A stretch of DNA of 6,014 bases from an uncultured Spirochaetaceae bacterium (GCA_938004315.1 CALKWG010000119.1:1-6014), one strand, 5' to 3'; numbered from the stretch's first letter, positions 1 to 5,392 are shown. The notes: generated by a model not told the origin, from the letters alone. A program made the numbers and translations.

Positions 1-322
1 GGCTGCCGTGGCCGATGACGATGTCGAAGCCCTGCGAGGCGTAGTCGCGGATGGCGGCGGCAGCGTCGGGCACGACGAACATGTTCTCGGAGTACTTCAG
101 CTCGAGCTTGGCCGGGCCGCCCATCTCGGCTTGTATCTTTAAGAGAGCCGACCACATGGACTGGCTAAAGGCCATGTCGGTGGTCGCGCTCGGCATCACC
201 ACGGCGATGCGAAGCGGCTTTTCGGCGGCGGCCGGGGCGGCCTCCTTAGAACCGGCGGCGAACGCGCCGGTCGCGACGACTAAGGCCATCGTCAAGGCGC
301 AGATGATTCTGAATGCCTTCAT
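1..322 (-). CDS. Bmp/PnrA-family ABC transporter solute-binding protein, N-terminal 107 residues (partial)
   Basis: Extracytoplasmic ligand-binding subunit of an ABC importer; family members studied (PnrA, BmpA-type) bind purine or other nucleosides. The start is the ATG at 320-322, with a GAGGAG ribosome site 7 nt upstream (330-335). Residues 1-22 are a signal peptide (KAFR basic end, hydrophobic core, AFA cleavage site), giving a mature start AGSKEAAP followed by an Ala/Pro-rich linker. The first domain begins at LRIAVVMPS (37-45), then DMAFSQSMWSAL (49-60), YSENMFVV (77-84), and the DYASQGFDIVIGHGS stretch (93-107) at the edge. No lipobox cysteine follows the signal core, although spirochaetal relatives are often lipoproteins. 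It lies 145 bp downstream of the second permease in the same orientation, so it is probably the third gene of that operon. The C-terminal two thirds are outside the window. The family call is firm; the ligand is inferred. Confidence 0.9.
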   Translation of the reverse strand, partial: MKAFRIICALTMALVVATGAFAAGSKEAAPAAAEKPLRIAVVMPSATTDMAFSQSMWSALLKIQAEMGGPAKLELKYSENMFVVPDAAAAIRDYASQGFDIVIGHGS

Positions 323-329
323 GTTCGAT

Positions 330-335
330 CTCCTC
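330..335 (-). promoter_or_regulatory. Ribosome binding site of the solute-binding protein gene
   Basis: GAGGAG on the minus strand, 7 nt before the ATG at 322. It fixes the start of the binding-protein gene and gives a strong site, as expected for a subunit needed in excess over the permeases. Confidence 0.75.
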
Positions 336-382
336 ATACGCGATATTCCCGCGACCTACGGCGCGGCGGCGTCTCCCTCCTC

Positions 383-393
383 GGCCGAAGGCC
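383..393 (-). other. Small hairpin in the permease/binding-protein spacer
   Basis: Minus-strand GGCC-TTC-GGCC, a 4-bp GC stem with a 3-nt loop. It is the one nearest the binding-protein gene of three hairpins in this 145-bp spacer. Weak by itself; in a GC-rich genome it could be chance. Confidence 0.25.
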
Positions 394-416
394 TTGGTCG
401 GTCGAGCCTTGCTTAT

Positions 417-434
417 GGGAGCCCGTAGGCTCCC
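417..434 (-). other. Stable intercistronic hairpin with UNCG-type tetraloop
   Basis: On the minus strand GGGAGCC-TACG-GGCTCCC forms a perfect 7-bp stem closed by C(UACG)G, a member of the unusually stable UNCG tetraloop class. What follows in the transcript is ATAAGCAAGG with no run of U, so it does not fit an intrinsic terminator. It sits between the second permease and the binding-protein gene. I infer a role as an mRNA processing or stability element that separates permease and binding-protein expression. Confidence 0.6.
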
Positions 435-451
435 CGAAGCTCCGATTAACG

Positions 452-465
452 CGGCCCAGAGGCCG
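452..465 (-). other. Small hairpin just after the second permease gene
   Basis: Minus-strand CGGCC-TCTG-GGCCG, a 5-bp stem with a 4-nt loop, starting 3 nt after the TAA stop of the permease gene. No U tract follows. It may form a tandem structure with the stronger hairpin at 417-434. Confidence 0.35.
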
Positions 466-467
466 TT

Positions 468-1400
468 TTAGTTCTCACCCCTGAAGAACTGCTTATTGAG
501 GGCCGCAGGCTGCTTGCCGCGATTAACGCTTATGGTGAGCACCACGATGGTCAGGATATACGGCAGCATGACCGCCAGGCTCGCCGGCACCTTGACGCCG
601 AGCACCTGGAGCCAGAGCTGCGCCGAGGTGGCCAGGCTGAAGAGCAGGGCGCCGCCTAGGACGCCGACGGGCGTCCAACCGCCGAAGTAGACCAAGGCGA
701 CCGCGATGAAGCCTTGGCCCGCGGTCAAATTGTCTTGGAACAAATTGGCTATGGATATCGAGAGCGTCGCCCCGGCCATACCGGCCAACACGGCGCCTAG
801 GCAGACGCTGAAATAGCGAACGCGATTGACGTTGATGCCTACCGAGTCGGCCGCCGCGGGGTTTTGGCCCACCGCCTTGATCTTAAGGCCCAGCGAGGTC
901 TTCTCGAGTATCCACCAGCTGATGGGCACCAGGGCGAAGGCGATGTATACCAGGGCGTTGTTCTCAAAGAAGATCGGTCCAATGAAGGGAATATCGGCTA
1001 AGAGCGGGATGCGTATCGGCTGAAAGCCCTGGACGGTCTTCACCGTGCCGACCAGCACCTTGAATAAGAGGCTCGACATGCCCAGGCCGAACATCTGCAG
1101 CCCTATGCCCGAGATACCCTGTTGCGCCTTGAGGGAGACGCTCACGAAGGACATCATGAGGCCCATGAGGAGGCCTACGATCATGGCGACGAGGAGGCCG
1201 AGCCAGACGCTACCGGTCAAGAGGGTCACGTAGAAGGCGAAGAAGCCCGATAGGAGCATGATGCCGTCGACGCCCAGGTTCACTACGCCCGAGAGTTGGC
1301 TGAAGGTCTCGCCCAAGGCGGCGAAGAGGAAGGGCGTCGAGAGCGAGAGCATAGTTCGCAGGATGCCCGCTACGACGGTGGCTGAGAAGATGCCGCTCAT
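468..1400 (-). CDS. ABC transporter permease, second subunit (NupQ/YufQ type, BPD_transp_2 family)
   Basis: Integral membrane subunit of the Bmp-type nucleoside importer, 310 aa, a usual length for the family. It consists almost wholly of hydrophobic helices. Family marks are NLGVDGIMLLSGF (41-53), corresponding to the NxGxEG motif of this family; the cytoplasmic loop GLKIKAVGQNPAAADSVGIN (171-190), expected to contact the ATPase; and the C-terminal FIAVALVYFGGWTPVGVLGG stretch (231-250). The ATG at 1398-1400 overlaps the TGA of the upstream permease by 4 bp, and an AGGAGG site lies 7 nt upstream inside that gene (1408-1413), so the two are co-translated and probably form a heterodimer. The stop is TAA at 468-470. 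The family call is secure; the substrate is inferred from the adjacent binding protein. Confidence 0.93.
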   Translation of the reverse strand: MSGIFSATVVAGILRTMLSLSTPFLFAALGETFSQLSGVVNLGVDGIMLLSGFFAFYVTLLTGSVWLGLLVAMIVGLLMGLMMSFVSVSLKAQQGISGIGLQMFGLGMSSLLFKVLVGTVKTVQGFQPIRIPLLADIPFIGPIFFENNALVYIAFALVPISWWILEKTSLGLKIKAVGQNPAAADSVGINVNRVRYFSVCLGAVLAGMAGATLSISIANLFQDNLTAGQGFIAVALVYFGGWTPVGVLGGALLFSLATSAQLWLQVLGVKVPASLAVMLPYILTIVVLTISVNRGKQPAALNKQFFRGEN

Positions 1401-2539
1401 GCCTTGGCCTCCTCGGCGGCGGCCTGGGCGACGGCCTTGATTTTCCGGCGTTTGATCAGCTGGTGTATAAGTAGGGCGGAGCCCGATACGAAGAGCACGA
1501 TCAGACCGAGTATGGCGTTGATCAGGGCGGCGGGCACCTGTACCGCGCGCTGCATGGTGTTGGCGCCGACGAGGAGGCCGCCGAAGAGCACGCTGGCGGG
1601 GACGAGCCCCAAGGGATGCAGGCTACCGAGGAGCGCCGCTACGATACCGGTGAAGCCGTAGCCGCCGGTTAAGCCTTCCAGGATGCGGCGGTGTACGCCT
1701 AGGACCTCGATGACGCCGGCCAGGCCCGAAAGGCCGCCGGCGATAGTCAGCGACAGCATCTGGTTGAAGGGCACATTGATGCCGGCGTAGCGAGAGGCTC
1801 GCGGATTCAGGCCCACCGATCGAATCTGGTAGCCTATCGTCGTGCGCCACAGGAAGACGTAGACCAATATGGCGAAGGCCAGCGCCACGTAGGCACCTGA
1901 GTGCAGCTGGGTCTGGGGTATGAGCCTAGCGAGCCATGAATTCTGCGGCAGCCGGGCCGATTGGGCTAGGAAGGTGCCGGCGGCTATGCCCTCGGGATCC
2001 ATCATGGGGCCCTGCAGGAGGAAATTCATGAACTGCAGGGCTATAGAGTTCATCATGATGGTGCTTAAGATCTCGTTCACCTTGAAGCGGGCTTTTAGAA
2101 GGCCGGGAATGAAACCCCAGAATGCGCCGGCAATGAAGCCCATGGCCATGCAGGCCGGCACGAGGAGGGCGCGAGGCACGGAGGGGAAGCTCAAGGCGAG
2201 CCAAGTGCCGGCTAGCGAGCCCATGATGATCTGGCCTTCGCCGCCGACATTTATCACGCTGGCGCGGAAGGCTATGCAGACGCCCAGGCCCACGAGGAGG
2301 AGGGGCGTAGCCTTTACGAGGCTCTGCGACAGCCCGTTGATCGAGCCGAAGGCGCCGCGGAACATGGCGCCGTAGGCGGCGATCGGGTCGGCTTTTAAGA
2401 TGACCAAGACGACCGCGCTGATGAGCAAGGCCGCGATCACGCCCATGAACGGCACGATCGTGCGGAGGCCGAAGGAAAAGAGCTCTGCCCTCCGTCCTTC
2501 GCGGTCTACGTCGTTTCGAGTTGCGCGGCGCTCGGCCAT
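1397..2539 (-). CDS. ABC transporter permease, first subunit (NupP/YufP type, BPD_transp_2 family)
   Basis: First membrane subunit of the importer and first gene of its operon, 380 aa from the chosen start. A charged cytoplasmic N-terminus (about 25 residues) is followed by a first helix near 27-48 and then the family motif NVGGEGQIIMG (97-107), NEILSTIMMN (155-164), the ATPase-contact loop GLNPRASRYAGIN (243-255) and several further helices. The C-terminal tail is Lys- and Ala-rich. Two ATG codons lie 6 bp apart (2545 and 2539). The purine-rich GAGAGGGG at 2547-2554 ends 7 nt before the second but only 1 nt before the first, so I prefer 2539; an AGGAG further upstream, about 12 nt from the first ATG, keeps 2545 possible and adds two residues. 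The gene ends by a 4-bp overlap with the second permease. Paired permeases of about 380 and 310 residues are typical of Bmp/PnrA-linked importers. Confidence 0.92.
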   Translation of the reverse strand: MAERRATRNDVDREGRRAELFSFGLRTIVPFMGVIAALLISAVVLVILKADPIAAYGAMFRGAFGSINGLSQSLVKATPLLLVGLGVCIAFRASVINVGGEGQIIMGSLAGTWLALSFPSVPRALLVPACMAMGFIAGAFWGFIPGLLKARFKVNEILSTIMMNSIALQFMNFLLQGPMMDPEGIAAGTFLAQSARLPQNSWLARLIPQTQLHSGAYVALAFAILVYVFLWRTTIGYQIRSVGLNPRASRYAGINVPFNQMLSLTIAGGLSGLAGVIEVLGVHRRILEGLTGGYGFTGIVAALLGSLHPLGLVPASVLFGGLLVGANTMQRAVQVPAALINAILGLIVLFVSGSALLIHQLIKRRKIKAVAQAAAEEAKA

Positions 2540-2636
2540 CGGCATACCCCTCTCGTACTCCTAGGTATAGCGGCGCCGTTCCGCGTCGGCCCGCGCGGGC
2601 GAACCGTGGGGCGGGGGGCTAACCGGGTTTCAGAAA
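2540..2636 (-). promoter_or_regulatory. GC-rich 5' leader of the permease operon
   Basis: About 90 nt lie between the predicted transcription start (near 2630) and the permease ATG. They include the 12-bp perfect palindrome GCCCGCGCGGGC at 2589-2600, which can fold as a 4-bp stem with a GCGC loop, a cggcgccg palindrome at 2571-2578, and a purine-rich ribosome site at 2547-2554. I recognise no riboswitch class. Some structure is likely from composition alone. Confidence 0.35.
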
Positions 2637-2683
2637 ATCCTAGGGTCGTTTTTAAGGGGCGTCAAGGTTTTAATTTTCTGAAA
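2628..2683. repeat. 11-bp inverted repeat flanking the permease operon promoter (operator candidate)
   Basis: TTTCAGAAAAT at 2628-2638 and its exact reverse complement ATTTTCTGAAA at 2673-2683 are 34 bp apart, about 45 bp centre to centre. Each arm contains its own short dyad, TTTC-N-GAAA. The proximal copy overlaps the last bases of the -10 box and the predicted start; the distal copy lies just upstream of the -35 box. This placement suits a pair of repressor sites, possibly joined by looping. The regulator is unknown. Confidence 0.55.
2637..2665 (-). promoter_or_regulatory. Sigma70-type promoter of the permease operon
   Basis: On the minus strand the -35 box TTGACG (2660-2665, 5 of 6 matches) and the -10 box TAGGAT (2637-2642, 4 of 6) are separated by exactly 17 nt. 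The predicted start is near 2630, giving a leader of about 90 nt before the permease ATG. The promoter lies in an AT-rich patch within GC-rich DNA and is flanked on both sides by an 11-bp inverted repeat. Confidence 0.65.
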
Positions 2684-2687
2684 GAAG

Positions 2688-2712
2688 AAAAATAGCTCTT
2701 GACAGCTCGGCT
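2688..2712 (-). terminator. Weak terminator candidate after the PAP2-like gene
   Basis: Just past the TAA stop, the minus strand has AGCT-GTCAAG-AGCT, a 4-bp stem, followed by ATTTTT (five Ts at 2688-2692) and a pyrimidine-rich run. An alternative CAGC-CGA-GCTG stem lies further from the T tract. Both stems are short for an intrinsic terminator, so some read-through into the permease operon is possible. Confidence 0.25.
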
Positions 2713-2714
2713 GC

Positions 2715-3599
2715 TTAGGGTCGGTAGCTCGCGAGGAAGCGCAGGATCGGGCGTAGCCAGCTCCCGCCGGGCGTTGGACTTCGGATCGGCCCGAGCGCAT
2801 CCAGGACTTCCGCGGCGCGACGGCGAATGGCGGGGGCTTCCTTCAGCCTCGGCGCTTCTCGGGAGAAGAGGCCGTCGGCGATCTCTCGTAGCCTCTCGCC
2901 GCTAAAGATCTCCGGGTACTTACAGCCGAGGTACCACAGGCTCGCCCCGACGCAGTTTACCGAGTGCTGCTTCATGAGCATGGTGCAGTCGACGATGGCC
3001 AGGGCATGCTCGTAGAGGCCGGCTAGCCAATCGGCCGCCTCCTCGGATTCGCCCGCGTCGATATAGCCCTCCGCCCCGAGCTCCGCGATGACGGCGGCGG
3101 CCATAGCCCACGATCCCAAGGCCAAGCTGACGTGCAGGCTGGGTACGCAGTTAAGGTGCGGATCGAAGACCCGGATGAGGGCCGCATAGAGATCGTCGAT
3201 GCGCTTGGGGCGGACCGTGGTGCTGTGGATCCGCTTGTAGACGAAGGCCGCGTCATGGTACTGCTCGGCTATGCCGCGTATGAACTCGCCGGCGCGGCCT
3301 CGTTCGCCGTAGCGCCTATCGAGCCGCATGGCCGCGTTCATCCAAAGACTTACGAAGCTCATGTAGACGGGCGCCTTCTGGGGTAGATAGGGCACGAGCT
3401 TATCCAGCGGATGGTCGACGTAGACGACCGGACGCCCCCCAAACCATGCGGTTCTGAATTGCGGGACGAAGAAGCCGCGCACGGCCTCGAAGGCGACCTT
3501 CAGTCCGGGCGCTATGAGCCTGGGATGGCTCAGGCAGTAGAAGACGAACGCCCCTATGCTCGCATAGGAGCGCCCGTAGCCCTTCGAGTAGTCTTTCAT
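2715..3599 (-). CDS. PAP2-like protein with altered third motif
   Basis: 294 aa. The three PAP2 phosphatase signatures are present in order and with normal spacing. The first is RIHSTTVRP (123-131), fitting K/R-x6-RP. The second is CVPSLHV (151-157), a PSLH form of PSGH. The third is CTMLMKQHSVNC (205-216), matching the KQH-type version of SRx5Hx3D. His156 and His212 are kept, but the residue 4 after His212, normally the Asp that supports the nucleophile, is Cys216. Hydrophobicity is modest: only about 152-175 and 197-226 look able to cross a membrane, unlike six-helix PAP2 enzymes, and 177-192 is an acidic insert. By family it could be a lipid or sugar-phosphate phosphatase or transferase; activity is uncertain. 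It starts 11 bp after the oxidase gene. No good ribosome site precedes the ATG, which suggests translational coupling. It is the last gene of the three-gene unit. Confidence 0.72.
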   Translation of the reverse strand: MKDYSKGYGRSYASIGAFVFYCLSHPRLIAPGLKVAFEAVRGFFVPQFRTAWFGGRPVVYVDHPLDKLVPYLPQKAPVYMSFVSLWMNAAMRLDRRYGERGRAGEFIRGIAEQYHDAAFVYKRIHSTTVRPKRIDDLYAALIRVFDPHLNCVPSLHVSLALGSWAMAAAVIAELGAEGYIDAGESEEAADWLAGLYEHALAIVDCTMLMKQHSVNCVGASLWYLGCKYPEIFSGERLREIADGLFSREAPRLKEAPAIRRRAAEVLDALGPIRSPTPGGSWLRPILRFLASYRP

Positions 3600-3610
3600 G
3601 CGGCCGGCGT

Positions 3611-4630
3611 TTAAGCCAGGCTGACGTGCCTGCGGCCGATGTCGGCGACGGTCGCGGCGCCGGTCATGAGCATGGCCTCGGCCAGCTCGGCCTTGACCTT
3701 CTCGAGGTACAGCCGCGCGCCCTCGGCGCCGCCGCCGTAGACCGCGTAGGTAAAGGGCCTAGCGATGAGGACGCCCTGGGCGCCCAAGGCTAGGGCCTTA
3801 AACACGTCGAGGCCGGTCCTGAAGCCGCCGTCTATCAAGATGGTCATGCGGCCCCCGACGGCCTCCACGATGGACGGCAGGACTTCGATGGTCGACGGCG
3901 TCTCGTCCAGGACGCGGCCGCCGTGGTTCGACACGACGATGCCTGCGGCGCCGGCTTCTAAGGCCTTCTTGGCGCCCTCGGCGCTCATGACGCCCTTGAG
4001 TATGAAGGGGAGCTTCACCGAGGAGGCTATCTTCGCCACGGTGGCGACGGACATGGGGGCCACGGGCTTACCCTGCATGGCCAGGACGACGAGGCCGGCC
4101 GCGTCGATGTCCATGGCGAAGGCGAAGGCGCCGGCGTCCTCGGCCAGCTTGGCCTTCGCTATGACCTCCGGGAGGCTCCATGGCTTGATCGTAGGCACGC
4201 CGCGTCCGCCCATGGCCTTGATGGCCTCTATCGTGCCCGTATAGACCTCGTCCTTGACGCCGTCGCCGGTGAAGCCGGCGCTACCGGCTGCGGCGCAGCC
4301 TTCGAGTACGGCCTTGGAATAGGACAGGTCGTCGTGTGCGGCGCTGTAATGCAGGCCGACGGCCCCGACCGGCGCGGCGAAGACCGGCAGGCTGAACTCC
4401 TGGCCGAAGAGCGTCGCGGCGGTGGAGACGGGCTTAGGCTCGTAGACCGTATCCATGGTTAGCCGGATGCGCCGTAAATCCTGGTAGTTGCGGATGAAGC
4501 CGAGCCCTAAGCCCTTGCCGCCGGGGCCGGGGATCTTGCCGCGGCAGGCCAAGCCGTTGCATTCGGGGCAGACTTTGCAGTGGGGACCGATGGTTTCCTT
4601 GGCCTTAGTCAAAATCTCCTGGTAGGTCAT
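3611..4630 (-). CDS. FMN-dependent alpha-hydroxy-acid oxidizing protein with N-terminal cysteine cluster
   Basis: 339 aa, TIM-barrel flavoprotein of the lactate/glycolate oxidase family, which oxidises 2-hydroxy acids to 2-oxo acids. Visible barrel motifs are LPVFAAPVGA (81-90), the FMN-contact lysine K212 in ILKGV, the catalytic signature SNHGGRVLD (234-242) with His236 and Arg239, and the phosphate-binding IDGGFRTG (266-273) and IARP (289-292). The family's usual N-terminal tyrosine region is replaced by four cysteines, C18, C21, C24 and C29 (CxxCxxCx4C), followed by a Gly-rich PGPGGKGLGLG. These could bind an iron-sulfur cluster or metal. I recall similar N-termini in clostridial and spirochaetal members that are often annotated only by family. 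AAAGGAG lies 6 nt before the ATG and overlaps the stop of the HAD gene 11 bp upstream. Predicted cytoplasmic; the substrate is unknown. A relation to type 2 isopentenyl-diphosphate isomerase is possible by fold but less likely given the SNHGGR motif. Confidence 0.85.
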   Translation of the reverse strand: MTYQEILTKAKETIGPHCKVCPECNGLACRGKIPGPGGKGLGLGFIRNYQDLRRIRLTMDTVYEPKPVSTAATLFGQEFSLPVFAAPVGAVGLHYSAAHDDLSYSKAVLEGCAAAGSAGFTGDGVKDEVYTGTIEAIKAMGGRGVPTIKPWSLPEVIAKAKLAEDAGAFAFAMDIDAAGLVVLAMQGKPVAPMSVATVAKIASSVKLPFILKGVMSAEGAKKALEAGAAGIVVSNHGGRVLDETPSTIEVLPSIVEAVGGRMTILIDGGFRTGLDVFKALALGAQGVLIARPFTYAVYGGGAEGARLYLEKVKAELAEAMLMTGAATVADIGRRHVSLA

Positions 4631-4636
4631 GGCGCG

Positions 4637-4643
4637 CTCCTTT
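4637..4643 (-). promoter_or_regulatory. Ribosome binding site of the oxidase gene, overlapping the HAD stop
   Basis: AAAGGAG on the minus strand, 6 nt before the ATG at 4630. Its first bases are the last bases of the TAA stop (4642-4644) of the HAD gene, so ribosomes finishing the HAD gene lie on it. This supports a shared transcript and coupled translation. Confidence 0.7.
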
Positions 4644-5337
4644 ATAGAAGGCCTAAAGCGTAGGCTGTCAAATCGTCGTACTTGGAGAAACTGAAGTCGG
4701 CCGCGCTCCGTTTGCGCAGCCGGCGGCTCAAGGAGATGAAGGCGGTCTTCATGCCGGCGGCCTTGGCGCCGACCACGTCGTAGGCTTCGGAGTTGCCCAC
4801 GTACAGCACTTCATCGTTGGCGACGCCTAGGCGGCGCGCCAGTTCGTCGAAGGGGGCGCGGTCAGGCTTCACGAGGCCCGTCTCCTCGCTGGTCATGGAC
4901 AGGTCGAAGGCCTTCGTCAGGCCCATGAGCTCGATCTTGCGCTCGCAGGGGAAGTCCGACAGGGCGCCGAGGCGCAGGCCCGCCTCTCGCAATGAGGCGA
5001 GGCATTCGCGGACGCCGCGGAAGAGCGGTATCCGGTCGAAGTGCTCGAAGGACTGATGGTAAAAGAGCCGCCGAATCGCCTCGTAGGCCGCGTCGGCGTT
5101 CGAACCGAGTCGGCCGGCGACGAGCGAAGCCTGATAACGATGGAACTCGTCGAGCGTCTCGGGGCGATCCCGTTGGAAGGGAGAGCGCGGGTTCAGCCTA
5201 CGCAGCTCCTTCCTCACTTCGCTAAAGGCTTTGAGGAGCTTGAACGAGGTGAAGAGATGGGGCAACATGCGTAGGTAGAGCGCGGACGACGGATAGACCG
5301 TCCCATCTATGTCGAAACCGACGGCGCGTATGGGCAT
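4642..5337 (-). CDS. HAD-superfamily hydrolase (phosphatase-like)
   Basis: 231 aa, cytoplasmic, Rossmann-type phosphohydrolase of the haloacid dehalogenase superfamily. Motif I is DIDGT (9-13) with nucleophile Asp9 and acid/base Asp11. Residues 15 to about 105 form a helical cap. Motif II is LSDF (126-129) with Ser127. Motif III is Lys157 in GLVKPD. Motif IV is YVGNSEAYDVVGAKAAGM (179-196) with Asp187; the first acidic position, usually GD, is Asn182 here. The C-terminus after 205 is Arg/Lys-rich. By family it removes phosphate from a small metabolite; the substrate cannot be read from the sequence. The ATG at 5335-5337 is the only start before motif I. It is the first gene of the unit with the oxidase and PAP2-like genes. 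Its promoter places the transcript start at or beside the ATG, so it may be leaderless; the AAAGGG just upstream is too close to be a standard ribosome site. Confidence 0.88.
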   Translation of the reverse strand: MPIRAVGFDIDGTVYPSSALYLRMLPHLFTSFKLLKAFSEVRKELRRLNPRSPFQRDRPETLDEFHRYQASLVAGRLGSNADAAYEAIRRLFYHQSFEHFDRIPLFRGVRECLASLREAGLRLGALSDFPCERKIELMGLTKAFDLSMTSEETGLVKPDRAPFDELARRLGVANDEVLYVGNSEAYDVVGAKAAGMKTAFISLSRRLRKRSAADFSFSKYDDLTAYALGLL

Positions 5338-5342
5338 GGCCC

Positions 5343-5372
5343 TTTATAAGCCGGAATCCGAAGCTCTGTCCA
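5343..5372 (-). promoter_or_regulatory. Sigma70-type promoter of the HAD operon, probably leaderless
   Basis: On the minus strand the -35 box TGGACA (5367-5372, 5 of 6) and the -10 box TATAAA (5343-5348, 5 of 6) are 18 nt apart. Counting the usual distance from the -10 box puts the start at about 5336, within a base or so of the A of the ATG (5337). The expected mRNA would begin at the start codon. Confidence 0.6.
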
Positions 5373-5377
5373 GCTTC
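5360..5377. promoter_or_regulatory. 6-bp dyad in the divergent promoter region
   Basis: GAAGCT at 5360-5365 and AGCTTC at 5372-5377 form a perfect inverted repeat around a 6-bp centre. It covers the -35 box of the HAD promoter and lies 1 bp before the AAGGAG ribosome site of the plus-strand gene. It could be an operator serving both genes, or an mRNA hairpin near the hydrolase start. Chance is not excluded at this size. Confidence 0.35.
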
Positions 5378-5378
5378 T

Positions 5379-5384
5379 AAGGAG
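5379..5384 (+). promoter_or_regulatory. Ribosome binding site of the beta-lactamase-fold gene
   Basis: AAGGAG on the plus strand, 8 nt before the ATG at 5393. It supports that ATG as the true start, and hence a protein without a signal peptide. Confidence 0.75.
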
Positions 5385-5392
5385 TTCTTCAG

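Noticed and set aside
51..428. Plus-strand open frame opposite the binding-protein gene, and the many similar frames opposite the permeases, oxidase, HAD and PAP2-like genes
   Set aside because: They are antisense or out-of-frame shadows of well-supported genes, with Arg/Pro/Ser-rich translations, no recognised motifs and no ribosome sites.
417..434. Intrinsic terminator between the permease and binding-protein genes
   Set aside because: The stem is strong but no U tract follows on the minus strand; treated as a stability or processing hairpin.
2540..2630. Possible riboswitch in the permease leader
   Set aside because: The leader is GC-rich and can fold, but I could not match any known purine, preQ1 or guanidine class or find a terminator/anti-terminator pair.
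2699..2704. Plus-strand TTGACA resembling a -35 box
   Set aside because: No -10 box follows at 16-18 nt and there is no plus-strand gene downstream.
655..4830. Repeated CCTAGG hexamers through the window
   Set aside because: Scattered mostly within coding frames at irregular spacing; only about six copies, with CTAG overall not in excess for this composition, so not a functional repeat.
5345..5350. TATAAG as a plus-strand -10 box for the beta-lactamase-fold gene
   Set aside because: No -35-like hexamer lies 16-18 nt upstream; the same AT-rich bases are better explained as the -10 box of the minus-strand HAD promoter.
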